Shown: one piece after another, positions 26,438-35,817 of the stretch
How the letters are laid out: the number at the start of each line of letters is the position of its first letter
How positions within the stretch are numbered: position 1 is the first letter of the stretch
Assembly (NCBI GenBank): GCA_964517495.1
Contig: CAZFER010000005.1
Location: 62,001-126,000, forward strand
Direction of reading: 5' to 3'
Origin: CAZFER01 sp964517495
GTDB taxonomy: Bacteria; Hinthialibacterota; Hinthialibacteria; Hinthialibacterales; Hinthialibacteraceae
Length of the DNA stretch: 64,000 bases
Program-made: the position numbers and the translations under genes
The notes under the pieces: model-generated
Databases searched by the model: none
What the model saw: only the letters and a program-made list of their open reading frames with translations
Told to the model about the DNA's origin: nothing

Positions 26438-27916
26438 GTGTTGAGAAACAATTTATCCATGACTCGATTTTTAGTGTTTTGTATCGTTTTCTTGATGGTT
26501 CACTCATTGACATTTGCGCAGGGCATATTTGATCAAACGGCGGATTGGGAACTCAGTCAGGATAACAATATTAAAGTGCCTGGGAGTGCCCAATTTGAAA
26601 ATGGAACATATGTTATTGAAGGCAATGGGAACGACATATGGAATCAAGAGGATGAGGGATTCTATCTCTATACCCACCATCCGGGAGACACCACGCTACA
26701 AGCGCGAGTGAATTGGATTGATACGGCTGGCCATGATTGGTCAAAAACCGGATTGATGATTCGTGATAACGCACAAAGCCCTTCATCAAAGCATTACAGT
26801 TTTCTAATGCGAGGCAGCCAGAATGGTGACCGCAGTATGATTTCCTGGCGATCTGAAAATGAGGGAAGCTCTGCATTGTCTTTTGTTCAGGATTCAGAAG
26901 GAAATAATGTGGGGAATAAGGATGGTAATGGGCTTTGGATGCGCCTTTCTTATTATGAATCGAAAGAATTATGTGTTGCTTCGTATTCATTGGATGGCAA
27001 TAAATGGATCGAATATCACCAGTTGGAAATGAAGATGGAGGCCCCCGTGGCTTACGGGCTGGTAGTAACCAATCATATGGATAATGAAAGTCTTGCCAGT
27101 GCAATGTTCGACCATGTTGAGTTGCAACAGGCTGAAACTCCTACCGATAGACCTACGCCTTTGCCAACCGATACCCCCACACCCTCACCTTTAGCGACAA
27201 ATACCCCCACAAATACTCCTACGGCTGTATCCTCTCCCACACCGGAAAGCCCGGTCCATACGCCAACCCCCATTCCAGGTTGGTTTATCCTTGATGGTTA
27301 TGGGGGGATTCATACAACAAACCCAGAGGCCCAAAAGCCCATGCTCCCATATTTTGGATTCAATATCATACGCGATCTTGAACCCGATCCTCTTGGCCGA
27401 GGGTGGTATATGCTGGATGGTTTTGGAGGGATTCACACCTCTTCCCCAGAATTGCCCAAGCCGGATGGGCTACCCTATTTCAGTTTTGATATTGCCCGTA
27501 ATCTGGAAATCAAACAAAACGATGACGGATTGCAATTCTATTTGCTCGATGGGTATGGGGCGATTCACACAACCGTTGAGAATTTCAAGTTTGAACAATT
27601 ACCTTGGTTTGGTTTTGACAATGTTCGCGATTTGGAACCGGATGATGAACAAGGTTGGTGGGTGCTGGACCGGTTTGGTATTATTCATCATAGCAGCGGG
27701 GAATATGATACGCCATTAAGTGGTGCGAGTGAATTCATGCCGGTTGCCAAATCGATTGTTCGATTTGAAGATGAAACAATGGTGATGCTTGATGGTTATG
27801 GAGGACGATATACCAAACCATCCAATCCCGCACAAGATTTAGTGGATGGTTTGCCGGAAGGTTTTTATTTTCCAGGATTTGATATCCTTTGGGATTTAGA
27901 AGTGACTGCAGATTAA
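26438..27916 (+). CDS. secreted lectin-like plus 'DGYGGIH' repeat protein
   Basis: Exported protein of 492 aa. A signal peptide ends near LTFAQ. Residues about 35-225 look like a DUF1349/concanavalin-like jelly roll ('DTTLQARVNWIDTAGHDWSKTGLMIRD', 'YSFLMRGSQNGDRSMISWRS'). A Thr/Pro-rich linker spans about 232-280. Residues about 281-490 hold five repeats of roughly 42 aa, each with a WxxLDGYGGIHT-like strand and a PYFGFDIxRDLE-like strand, as in a beta-propeller. The start is GTG with AGGGGGG upstream; a TTG follows at once. A role in binding an outside glycan is inference. A related repeat occurs in the protein at 40.5-42.4 kb. Confidence 0.8.
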   Translation: MLRNNLSMTRFLVFCIVFLMVHSLTFAQGIFDQTADWELSQDNNIKVPGSAQFENGTYVIEGNGNDIWNQEDEGFYLYTHHPGDTTLQARVNWIDTAGHDWSKTGLMIRDNAQSPSSKHYSFLMRGSQNGDRSMISWRSENEGSSALSFVQDSEGNNVGNKDGNGLWMRLSYYESKELCVASYSLDGNKWIEYHQLEMKMEAPVAYGLVVTNHMDNESLASAMFDHVELQQAETPTDRPTPLPTDTPTPSPLATNTPTNTPTAVSSPTPESPVHTPTPIPGWFILDGYGGIHTTNPEAQKPMLPYFGFNIIRDLEPDPLGRGWYMLDGFGGIHTSSPELPKPDGLPYFSFDIARNLEIKQNDDGLQFYLLDGYGAIHTTVENFKFEQLPWFGFDNVRDLEPDDEQGWWVLDRFGIIHHSSGEYDTPLSGASEFMPVAKSIVRFEDETMVMLDGYGGRYTKPSNPAQDLVDGLPEGFYFPGFDILWDLEVTAD

Positions 27917-27940
27917 GTGAATTTAGTAAGATTAATTGTG

Positions 27941-29398
27941 TCACTGCGCGTCCAGTAGAGAGGTTACGGATTTGTCCTGGTAGGTCTCGAATACCTGTTT
28001 GAGGGAGTTTTGCCAGGGCTCGAATAGGATGGGAGGCTTGGCTCGGAAGGATTTCAGGCCGAGAAGGCGTTCAATCACATCGGAGACCATAAGGCCATCG
28101 GGATCACCGCTTGGGTAAAACTGTTCTCCAACTTTTGCCTGGTGGATAAGCCGTACTTGAGTTAAATCGTGTAGGCAGCGTTTAACTCGCCGGGCTGACC
28201 ACCCGGTGTTCTTGGTTAGATCATTAATCGTTACACCTTCCCCCATTTCCAGAAAATGACGGCAGATTTCCAGGAATATCTTAAGCGAATGAATAGGCCG
28301 GTGAAATGAAACCCACTCTTTGCGTTTCATACGGTTCAGATGTTGATCATAATCCTGAATAGTGGTGGCAATCACGGGTCCCAGCAAAAAACATAAGTAA
28401 CTGTAATAAAGCCACATGATAAAGATGGGAATCGCCGCCACCGTTCCGAATATGCTGTAATAACTCGATGGTTGAGATGTAATATAGCGAATGTATACGT
28501 CAAAACCGGCTTTAGCGGTTTCCCACAAAATGGCGGCTACCGCGCTGCCGATTAAGGCTGGAAAGATGTTGACTTGTTGATTGGGGAGATAGCGGTTGGC
28601 GACCAGAAACGCGAAAAGGGTGAGGGCGTAAGAGATTAGGTGATTCAGTATCCAGGGTGTCCATGACATTTGCAGCCAACCCGATAAACTCAGGCGGGCG
28701 GCGAATTGGGTGGAATAATAATAGGATAAACCCAAAAGAAGTGGGGTCAGAGTCAAAAGCAACCAGCAAGCCAGAAAACGGGAGAAAAGCGTACGCCGAT
28801 GACGCACGGACCAGATTTCATTGAAAGCATGCTCGATGCTGTTAAACAGACTAACACCAGCCAGGATGAGAAACACCAAGGTTACAAAACGTAATGCGGA
28901 TGCGCGTTGAATGAATTCCAACACTTCTGTTTTAACTTGCTGCAATTCATCTTTGGCGTCAGAAGCTGCTCCCGGCACGAAATGGTCAAAAATAAAATCG
29001 AATACCTGATTGCTGAAACTGGCGGAGGAACTTCTATCGATTTGGTATTTTTCATTGACTTCATCGAAAGGGGATTCTGGTTTGGTTAGGTTTCTCTCTT
29101 GCTGAAGTTCATTTTTTGGAAGTGTATAATTGTTTAATTCAGGAGTTTGGCTGGTAAAGGCGCTGAGAATCATTAACGATATAGCAGCCATCGGCACCAG
29201 GGAGAGGATGGTGGAATAGCCGCATACGGATGCATGAGCCCACACCCCTTTCTTATTGAAGAGATGCCATACTATCCGCAAGCCTATCAATAATTTCACC
29301 GCTAATGAATGAGACAATGGTCTACGGAAAACGTCCCGAATCATTTGTGGTGAAAACAAAGATATGAATCGTTTGAACCATCCAATCAGAAACTTCAA
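27941..29398 (-). CDS. YihY/virulence factor BrkB family membrane protein
   Basis: Inner-membrane protein of about 485 aa with six membrane segments. Family stretches are 'GVWAHASVCGYSTILSLVPMAAISLMILSAF', 'LFNSIEHAFNEIWSVRHRRTLFSRFLACWLLLTLTPLLLG' and 'FGTVAAIPIFIMWLYYSYLCFLLGPVIA'. The C-terminal about 120 residues include a winged-helix-like part ('ITKNTGW' region, 'RRVKRCLHDLTQVRLI'). Once called ribonuclease BN, the family is now seen as a transporter or envelope protein of unclear role. The frame is open to ATG 29500, but that start lies inside a repeat element. TTG 29398 has AGGAAAGGA 9 nt upstream and is preferred. Convergent with the repeat-protein gene. Confidence 0.82.
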   Translation of the reverse strand: MKFLIGWFKRFISLFSPQMIRDVFRRPLSHSLAVKLLIGLRIVWHLFNKKGVWAHASVCGYSTILSLVPMAAISLMILSAFTSQTPELNNYTLPKNELQQERNLTKPESPFDEVNEKYQIDRSSSASFSNQVFDFIFDHFVPGAASDAKDELQQVKTEVLEFIQRASALRFVTLVFLILAGVSLFNSIEHAFNEIWSVRHRRTLFSRFLACWLLLTLTPLLLGLSYYYSTQFAARLSLSGWLQMSWTPWILNHLISYALTLFAFLVANRYLPNQQVNIFPALIGSAVAAILWETAKAGFDVYIRYITSQPSSYYSIFGTVAAIPIFIMWLYYSYLCFLLGPVIATTIQDYDQHLNRMKRKEWVSFHRPIHSLKIFLEICRHFLEMGEGVTINDLTKNTGWSARRVKRCLHDLTQVRLIHQAKVGEQFYPSGDPDGLMVSDVIERLLGLKSFRAKPPILFEPWQNSLKQVFETYQDKSVTSLLDAQ

Positions 29399-29493
29399 GA
29401 ATGGTGATCCTTTCCTACATTGTATATTGGTCTCTTGTAGTACAGTTTTCCTGTCTGCTTTCAAAATTGGGTTGACACATAGATCAACCCCCC

Positions 29494-29572
29494 ATGTCAT
29501 TAACTTAAGATCAAACTGGATTGTTGAATAGGGAGGGCGGGAGCCTCGCCCTCCCCTCTAAGTTAATGACAT
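29494..29572. repeat. 79-bp MITE-like element with 14-bp terminal inverted repeats
   Basis: The ends ATGTCATTAACTTA (29494-29507) and TAAGTTAATGACAT (29559-29572) are perfect inverted repeats. Inside is a 9-bp hairpin (29531-29539 with 29547-29555) carrying GGCGGGAGCCTCGCCCTCCC, a core found inverted at 47183-47202. It lies upstream of the YihY gene, and its left end supplies the spurious ATG at 29500. Confidence 0.7.
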
Positions 29573-29580
29573 TGGTCAAT

Positions 29581-29625
29581 CCCTACATGTTGTAGGGGCG
29601 ACCCCATGTGTTCGCCCTATGTTGT
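29581..29625. repeat. hairpin repeat, CCCTACA-TGT-TGTAGGG type
   Basis: A 7-bp stem (29581-29587 with 29591-29597) is followed by GGGCGACCCCATGTGTTCGCCC, a second short hairpin. It resembles the GGGGCGAACACATAGG unit at 47246-47274. It is a REP-like dispersed unit with no coding content. Confidence 0.55.
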
Positions 29626-29679
29626 GGTTTGGCAGACATCAGGAAGCCAGAACCACAATACAAATTATATAATCCTTTC

Positions 29680-32091
29680 CTATTGAAGATCCGTCAACCA
29701 GTCGTTTAAATCTTCGGTCGATAGGGGTGCGCTTTTTACTTCTAATAGATCGGCTGCGCCTGCAGTTGCATAAGCTTGCCTGGCCCATAGCGTGTCAAAC
29801 CATTCGGCGGTGTTATGGATCATCATTGGTGTAGGTGCCATCAGGGCTTGGGCCGCACGAAAATCACCTGCTCGACGCAGACATGGGATAAATAGGTATT
29901 GCAATACATCTGCATCATCGCTGGTGTCAAACGCATTGGCATCCACGATGACAGATTCCAACGGTTGAGCAAATGGCGCCGCTAAAAGGCTCCACATACC
30001 CGCCATACCGTCGCCGATCAGGTGGATTCCATCAACTTCGAAACGCGAATCCAAATAAGCCATCGAGGTCAGGATATCCTGTACTCGTTGGGCTGTATCA
30101 CTGAGATTGTATGTATAGAAATGGCTGACATCACGTTTTCGTTCGGCTTGCGTGAAAGGGGTATGATATTCTCCTGTCATGAAAACATCCGGCATAAACA
30201 CTGTATGGCCGCGTTCAAGCAGGGCCGATAGTTTGGAGCCTGGTTCACCGGTTTTTAAATCGAAGAAGTCCGAGCGTCCATTTTCCCCAACGAGCAGAAC
30301 ACCTTGATTTTGTTTTTGATAATTCTTGGGTATCATTAAAATTCCGGGTATTTGATCTCCCTCACCGGTACGGCCAATCAGTACTTTTTCAATAATATAT
30401 TCTGACTGATCAATATAATCGATACGTTCAATTTTAAGATTATCCTGATTGAGTTGTTTGGCGTAAAGGACGTGTTCCAAAGCCTTGCCCAAACGTCGCC
30501 GCATAGCACGCAGTTTGGTTTCATTGGAAGGGAAAACTTCTTGCAGTTGTTTTTCTGAGCGTTCCTTCAAACTTTCGAAGAGAGAATCCCGGCTTAACGC
30601 ACGGTCAGGCATTTCGTTAGGGAAGACGCGCAAATCCTCTTCTTTTTCCACTTCAAACTCTTGTTCCTTGAAGTCTCCCGCATTGTCATTACCTAAAAGC
30701 CATCGTCCAAATGCGGTATAAACCGCTTCACGGCTTTGTTGATTATAATTATGGGGGGCGTCAATTTGTACGGCATCCACATGATCGGTTGCGTCGAAGA
30801 GGGAATAGATTGATCGTACGGCCGGATATTCAACGCGTAATGTTTCCTTTGTCCAATCGCCGGTGGTGGAAATCATCATCAATCCACGAGGAGCCATCAT
30901 GGCGCCGAATTCCACATTCGTGGCATCGAGGCGGAGTAGTGGTGCATTTTCGCATACACAGCCGCCCTGAAAATGAGCAGAGATCATATTCACCGGCGCC
31001 GCGGCAGCGATACGCCGATCCACCGCCATCAAGGTAAATGTTTGGGTTCCACCGCCGGATGCTCCGGTCAGGCCAATTCGGTCTGAATCCACCTCAGGAA
31101 GGGATTCTAAAAAGTCAACCGCTCGAACGCTATTCCAAAATTGCAAGCCATGAGCAGAAATTCCCCACAGCCATTCTTCTGGTTGACCCCAGCGGTGTTC
31201 CAGTTGTTTGCTGTCGTTATAGCCAATCATATCGATGGCCAGGCATATATAGCCTTGTTTGGCGAAGTTGATGCACCGGCCGGGAACGGAATTGTTATCC
31301 GTGTTAACCAGCCGTCCTGGTCCCCAATGACCATGAGGGCATAAGACAGCAGGAAAGGGGCCAGGTTTCCCCTTGGGTTTATACAAATTGCCAGTTACAA
31401 AAAAGCCGGGGTAACTTTCGAAGTAAACTTTTTCAACCGTGTAGTCATCGCGTTCAATTTTTCCAAAAACCGCAGCATTCAAGGGGGTTCGATCCGGTAA
31501 GGGGTACGTTCCCATGCTGACCAGGATGTGCTCTTTGAGCCACTGTTTTCGTTCCAACCATTCATGTTTGCTTTCATACTGAGGAAAAGGGAAATATTGG
31601 CTGTTATGGCGAAGGTCATCCAAACGTTGATCTTCGATGGATCTGGATGACCTTGGAAATACTCGACTCATGCTAAATAGACGGTTGGGATTCCATTGTT
31701 TGTTTTGGGTAAGCGCAACGTATCCAACTGTTTGGGGATCCAGTAATTTGTCCTGTTGGTCTGTAAAGATAGCAAAGGGAATGTTTCCTTGATTTTCAAT
31801 TTTGACTTCACCGGCCTTTTTCCAGACATATTGGGTTTCTAATGCCTTTGTATTTCCCTTTAGGTTGAAGGATTGGCCGCTGATTTGGACAGTGATGTTT
31901 TCAGCATCTTTCAGCCATAACCAAAGGCCGTAATTTCCTGGAGATACACCCTCAATACCATCGATGGTAGCCTGCTCGATAGCATTGTGCTCCAAATATA
32001 CAAGTTCCTGGGCTTTTATTATTTGAGTACTGCCCACATATCCCCATATGATCATAACTAAGAAGAAAAGTATGTGTTGCCTGAAATTCAT
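29680..32091 (-). CDS. secreted tandem alpha/beta hydrolase (acetylxylan esterase-like)
   Basis: Exported protein of 803 aa with a signal peptide ending near IIKA. An N-terminal beta-rich region is followed by an alpha/beta hydrolase domain (about 210-470): 'FPAVLCPHGHWGPGR', nucleophile Ser345 in TGASGGG, a possible acid near 'STTGDWT' (D412) and His447 in 'DAPHNYN'. A second hydrolase-like domain (about 555-800) has 'HLIGDGMAGMWSLLAA' where the nucleophile elbow should be. It lacks Ser, so this domain is probably not catalytic. Similar proteins are common in polysaccharide-degrading PVC-type bacteria. The substrate is unknown. It is monocistronic. Confidence 0.83.
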   Translation of the reverse strand: MNFRQHILFFLVMIIWGYVGSTQIIKAQELVYLEHNAIEQATIDGIEGVSPGNYGLWLWLKDAENITVQISGQSFNLKGNTKALETQYVWKKAGEVKIENQGNIPFAIFTDQQDKLLDPQTVGYVALTQNKQWNPNRLFSMSRVFPRSSRSIEDQRLDDLRHNSQYFPFPQYESKHEWLERKQWLKEHILVSMGTYPLPDRTPLNAAVFGKIERDDYTVEKVYFESYPGFFVTGNLYKPKGKPGPFPAVLCPHGHWGPGRLVNTDNNSVPGRCINFAKQGYICLAIDMIGYNDSKQLEHRWGQPEEWLWGISAHGLQFWNSVRAVDFLESLPEVDSDRIGLTGASGGGTQTFTLMAVDRRIAAAAPVNMISAHFQGGCVCENAPLLRLDATNVEFGAMMAPRGLMMISTTGDWTKETLRVEYPAVRSIYSLFDATDHVDAVQIDAPHNYNQQSREAVYTAFGRWLLGNDNAGDFKEQEFEVEKEEDLRVFPNEMPDRALSRDSLFESLKERSEKQLQEVFPSNETKLRAMRRRLGKALEHVLYAKQLNQDNLKIERIDYIDQSEYIIEKVLIGRTGEGDQIPGILMIPKNYQKQNQGVLLVGENGRSDFFDLKTGEPGSKLSALLERGHTVFMPDVFMTGEYHTPFTQAERKRDVSHFYTYNLSDTAQRVQDILTSMAYLDSRFEVDGIHLIGDGMAGMWSLLAAPFAQPLESVIVDANAFDTSDDADVLQYLFIPCLRRAGDFRAAQALMAPTPMMIHNTAEWFDTLWARQAYATAGAADLLEVKSAPLSTEDLNDWLTDLQ

Positions 32092-32296
32092 CGGCCAACC
32101 TCCCTTTTTGGATTAACTGCATGCAAACTGTATAAGTTATTAATATTATAGACGTGAATCGTGATGAGTTGGGATATGAAACCTATCCAATCCCCTATTT
32201 TAATCAATTCAAACCTCTAAAGAAAACCTCGCATGTTAGAACCCATACGATGGCATTGAATTGGTAAAGCAGTGGTATATTCAGAAGTCACTGCTA

Positions 32297-33118
32297 TTAC
32301 CAATATTCTTCTGTATGCATGTTGCCGGGATCTCGACGGGTTCCTTTAACAAATCCTCGGTTTCCCATTAATTCCATAGCCTGTTCGATCATAGCGGGAT
32401 TTCCACATAAAAAGAGATCAAATTTATCCGGTGTAATCTCCATCCCAATTTCTTTTTCGACAAAACCATTCTCAATAAATTCCTGAACTCGTCCGGTTAA
32501 TCCCCGCCAGGTTGGATCGCCTGCTGGGCGGGAAATAGAGGGGAAATATTTCAAGTTTGGGCAATAACGTGTCAATGAATTCAATTCATCTCGATAACCG
32601 AGATCCCATGAATAACGGGCGCCATGAACAATCACAAACTGACGTTCTTTATGAGCCAGCAATTCCGTTCGTGCCATGCTGATATAGGGGGCAAGACCGG
32701 TGCCTGTTGATAACAAGCAGACGTGTTTGCCTTCAGGAACCTGGTCAAGAGTGAACATACCAGTCGCTTTTGGACCGAGAAATAGAGGATCACCGATATC
32801 CATTTGGAAAAGGCGCGGGGTTAATTCACCACTTTCAACCATCGTAACATAGAATTCTATGAATTCCTTATCTTTACTGGAAGAAGCGATTGAATAAGCG
32901 CGGCGGATCATTTCCTCCGGATCCCGTTGTTGGAGTTCTTCGGGATCAGGATCAGCTTGAGGATGGCGTGGTTCTTTACGTTTTAATCCCAGAACTGTGT
33001 ATTGTCCGGGCTTAAAATTGAATAATTCGCCCTCAGGGATGACTCGGAATATAGATAGCCCTGGCGAGATATCGATCCGCTGGGCTAATTTCGCATTGTA
33101 ATTTAATTTTCTGGCCAT
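32297..33118 (-). CDS. fpr: Ferredoxin--NADP reductase
   Basis: Cytoplasmic FAD enzyme that passes electrons between ferredoxin and NADP(H), 273 aa. The FAD motif is RRAYSIASS with 'FKPGQYTVLGL' before it. The NADP site is 'LLSTGTGLAPYISMAR' and 'VIVHGARYSWDLGYRDEL', followed by 'FLCGNPAMIEQAMELM'. The C-terminus ends in EEYW, close to the Azotobacter/E. coli Fpr type. It could use ferredoxin reduced by KorAB at 51-54 kb. It is divergent from the sialidase-like gene, with a shared 151-bp control region. Confidence 0.93.
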   Translation of the reverse strand: MARKLNYNAKLAQRIDISPGLSIFRVIPEGELFNFKPGQYTVLGLKRKEPRHPQADPDPEELQQRDPEEMIRRAYSIASSSKDKEFIEFYVTMVESGELTPRLFQMDIGDPLFLGPKATGMFTLDQVPEGKHVCLLSTGTGLAPYISMARTELLAHKERQFVIVHGARYSWDLGYRDELNSLTRYCPNLKYFPSISRPAGDPTWRGLTGRVQEFIENGFVEKEIGMEITPDKFDLFLCGNPAMIEQAMELMGNRGFVKGTRRDPGNMHTEEYW

Positions 33119-33178
33119 AAAAATATCTCGTTGATTGTATTTGGTTTTCGTTAAGAAAGTATCTCTTTACCTTTTAAT

Positions 33179-33235
33179 TTGACAATGTTTATGATAAACA
33201 TTTAAAGCGTTGCATACAATGTTTATCAACGCTTT
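33179..33235 (+). promoter_or_regulatory. divergent control region with two inverted repeats
   Basis: TTGACA at 33179-33184 abuts a 19-bp palindrome with AATGTTTAT and ATAAACATT arms (33184-33202). AAAGCGTTG (33204-33212) and CAACGCTTT (33227-33235) are perfect inverted arms around a second AATGTTTAT. The block lies between fpr and the sialidase-sulfatase pair and looks like a repressor site. Confidence 0.5.
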
Positions 33236-33269
33236 GGATATCCAGTTTTCTATAAAAAGGATTGAAATT

Positions 33270-34289
33270 ATGATTCGAATTGGTTTACCCCTGTTACTAT
33301 CTATCGTTGCCACCACTGGATTTGCCCAGGATAATCATCCAGCGGTGGTCTTGGAGGAATTTGTTTACACCGATGCACCTTTCCCCTCATGTCATGCCTC
33401 AACGATTGTTGAAGTTGAGCCTGATGTGTTACTTTCCGCCTTTTTTGGCGGAACAGATGAAGGGAATGATGATGTTGGGATTTGGTTATGCCGAAAAGAG
33501 AATGGAAAATGGTCTGAGCCAGTGGAAGTGGCTTCACATGGTGGAGTGCCATGTTGGAATCCGGTTTTATTCAAAAAACCGAATGGTGAAATCATCCTGT
33601 TTTATAAAGCTGGTCCCAGCCCACGAGAATGGTCCGGTCTATATAAAACCTCTAATGATAGGGGAAAAACCTGGTCGGAAGAAACCTTGCTGCCTGCGGG
33701 TATTTTAGGTCCCATCCGAGCCAAACCTATATTGCTTGATGATGGCACATTGGTATGTGGATCATCAGTCGAAAGTTGGCGCACCTGGGCATGCTGGATT
33801 GAAACGACCTCGGATTGGGGTAAAACATGGAATAAATATGGTCCCATAACCGCTCCAAATGAATTGAATGGCATCATTCAACCCACCTTGTTTTTTGATA
33901 AAGACAACAATTTACGCATGTTATGCCGGGCTACCCGGAGGATCGGCAAGATTTGCATGGCAATATCAAAGGATAAAGGCAAAACCTGGAGCGATGCACA
34001 TCCTATAGATCTTCCCAATCCCAGTGCGGGGATTGATGTTGTCAATCTTAATGATGGCCGGCTGGCTTTAATTTATAATCATTCACCCAACTCAAGAAGA
34101 TTGCTAAACATTGCGATTTCTGAGGATGGTGGTGATTCATGGGAGAAAGTGCTGGATTTGGAAAATCAATCGGGTGAATATTCCTATCCAGCCATGATTC
34201 AAGGCGAGGATGGATTGCTTTACATTTCATATACCTACCAACGCCGGCAGATAAAGCATGTAGTTCTTGATCCAGCCAAACTGCAATAG
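33270..34289 (+). CDS. secreted sialidase-like (BNR repeat) protein
   Basis: Six-bladed propeller protein of the sialidase superfamily, 339 aa. The signal peptide is MIRIGLPLLLSIVATTGFAQ. At least four Asp-boxes occur: 'SNDRGKTW', 'TSDWGKTW', 'SKDKGKTW' and 'SEDGGDSW'. Other stretches match predicted exo-sialidases of marine and gut heterotrophs ('CHASTIVEVEPDVLLSAFFGGTDEG', 'GPIRAKPILLDDGTLVCGSSVE'). ATG 33270 has AAGGA 8 nt upstream; the frame's earlier ATG lies in the palindromic control region. The sulfatase gene follows within 29 bp, suggesting joint breakdown of a sulfated or sialylated glycan. Confidence 0.87.
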   Translation: MIRIGLPLLLSIVATTGFAQDNHPAVVLEEFVYTDAPFPSCHASTIVEVEPDVLLSAFFGGTDEGNDDVGIWLCRKENGKWSEPVEVASHGGVPCWNPVLFKKPNGEIILFYKAGPSPREWSGLYKTSNDRGKTWSEETLLPAGILGPIRAKPILLDDGTLVCGSSVESWRTWACWIETTSDWGKTWNKYGPITAPNELNGIIQPTLFFDKDNNLRMLCRATRRIGKICMAISKDKGKTWSDAHPIDLPNPSAGIDVVNLNDGRLALIYNHSPNSRRLLNIAISEDGGDSWEKVLDLENQSGEYSYPAMIQGEDGLLYISYTYQRRQIKHVVLDPAKLQ

Positions 34290-34317
34290 GAACGCGAAAT
34301 GGAAGAGGGAGATGAGG

Positions 34318-35817
34318 ATGATGAGTAAATTAAATCGACGTTCGTTCATTTATCAAATTGGAGCGGGAGTAGCCGCTTCTTCAATGGCGATGCCTTCATT
34401 GAGTTCAGAAGGTGAAAAACGCCCCAATATTGTTCTTATTTTTGCCGATGATCTGGGATACGGTGATATTTCCGGTTTTGGCTATAACAAATCAGCGTTT
34501 GAAACGCCTAATCTGTTAAAGATGGCTTCCGAAGGAGCCAAATTGACCCATGTGTATGTACCTGTTCCATACTGTGCGCCTTCGCGAGCTACCATACTTA
34601 CTGGACGATATCCCTTCCATAATGGGGTGGTGCATAACCCTGCACCGGACGCGGGGATAAACGATGTGGGGCTTGATCCATCCGAAATCACCATCGCGGA
34701 AGCACTGAAACCGGCGGGATACGCCTCAACGTGTATCGGCAAATGGCATTTGGGCCATAAACCTGAATTCTTGCCGCGTAAACAGGGATTTGATGAATAT
34801 TACGGCATTTTATACTCAAATGATATGCGGCCTGTGCAGCTGGTGGAAAACGAAAAAGTGGTTGAGTATCCGGTCATCCAGGCAACCTTGACACAGCGCT
34901 ATACCCAGCGTGCGCTTGATTTTATGGAGCACAATCATAAGAAGGGAAAGCCGTTTTTTGTATATCTTCCCCATGCCATGCCCCATAAACCCTTGGCGGC
35001 ATCGGAGGCATTTTATACACCTGAAACACCTGATGATTTGTATGCGGATGTTATTCGGGAAATTGATTGGTCAGTAGGGCAGATTTTGAATAAGATCAAG
35101 GAACTTAAGATTGATGATAACACACTGGTTATTTTCGCATCGGATAACGGCCCCTGGTATGGCGGAGACACGGGCGGATTGCGAGGAATGAAAGCCAGCA
35201 CCTTTGATGGTGGATTACGGGTGCCCTTTATTGCCCGCTGGCCCGGCAAGATTCCTGCGGGTGTAGTGAATCATGCACCGGTGGGAACAATTGATGTTTT
35301 TCCCACCATTTTAAAGGCCGCTGGTGTGCCTTTGCCGAAGGATAAAGCCCTGGATGGCAAGGACATTTGGCCGTTGCTAACCTCGTCCAAGGCTAAAAGT
35401 CCTCATGATGCTATTTTTGCCATGCACGGTCCTAATTTAGCCATTGTGCGCAGTGGGAAATGGAAACTGCATATTCGAAGACCTGGTGGTGTGCCAAATC
35501 GGGGAGAGGATTGGGTTGATCCACGCGGCCCGGATGGTGTTACCCTATTGGCGCAGTGCGAACAATCTCGCCCCAGCGAGTATCCAGGGGTGATTGGTGG
35601 AGATGAGCCTAAGCAATTGATGTTGTTTGATATAGAAACCGATCCGGCAGAACAAAATGACTTGAGTGATGAACATCCACAAGTGGTGAAACGCTTAAAT
35701 ACCTATGCACAGGAAATATTAAAGGATTATCCTGAGTTTGAACCTCCCAGCCGTTTTTCAGGTGGATTGCGGCGTTTGACAGGTGGTAAATTGGAGGATG
35801 CTTATAGACAAGAGTGA
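34318..35817 (+). CDS. Tat-exported sulfatase (type I, formylglycine)
   Basis: Arylsulfatase-family enzyme of about 499 aa that removes sulfate esters from carbohydrate. A Tat signal opens it (LNRRSFIYQIGAGVAASSMA). The metal site is IFADDLGYGD. The formylglycine signature is CAPSRATILTGR, so the Cys is modified by a sulfatase-maturing enzyme not seen here. Further sites are 'GKWHLG', 'LPHAMPHKPLA' and 'IFASDNGPWYGG'. In-frame ATGs lie at 34267, 34312, 34318 and 34321; AGAGGGAG fits 34318 or 34321. It forms an operon with the sialidase-like gene and is convergent with the PAS gene (stops adjacent). Confidence 0.92.
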   Translation: MMSKLNRRSFIYQIGAGVAASSMAMPSLSSEGEKRPNIVLIFADDLGYGDISGFGYNKSAFETPNLLKMASEGAKLTHVYVPVPYCAPSRATILTGRYPFHNGVVHNPAPDAGINDVGLDPSEITIAEALKPAGYASTCIGKWHLGHKPEFLPRKQGFDEYYGILYSNDMRPVQLVENEKVVEYPVIQATLTQRYTQRALDFMEHNHKKGKPFFVYLPHAMPHKPLAASEAFYTPETPDDLYADVIREIDWSVGQILNKIKELKIDDNTLVIFASDNGPWYGGDTGGLRGMKASTFDGGLRVPFIARWPGKIPAGVVNHAPVGTIDVFPTILKAAGVPLPKDKALDGKDIWPLLTSSKAKSPHDAIFAMHGPNLAIVRSGKWKLHIRRPGGVPNRGEDWVDPRGPDGVTLLAQCEQSRPSEYPGVIGGDEPKQLMLFDIETDPAEQNDLSDEHPQVVKRLNTYAQEILKDYPEFEPPSRFSGGLRRLTGGKLEDAYRQE

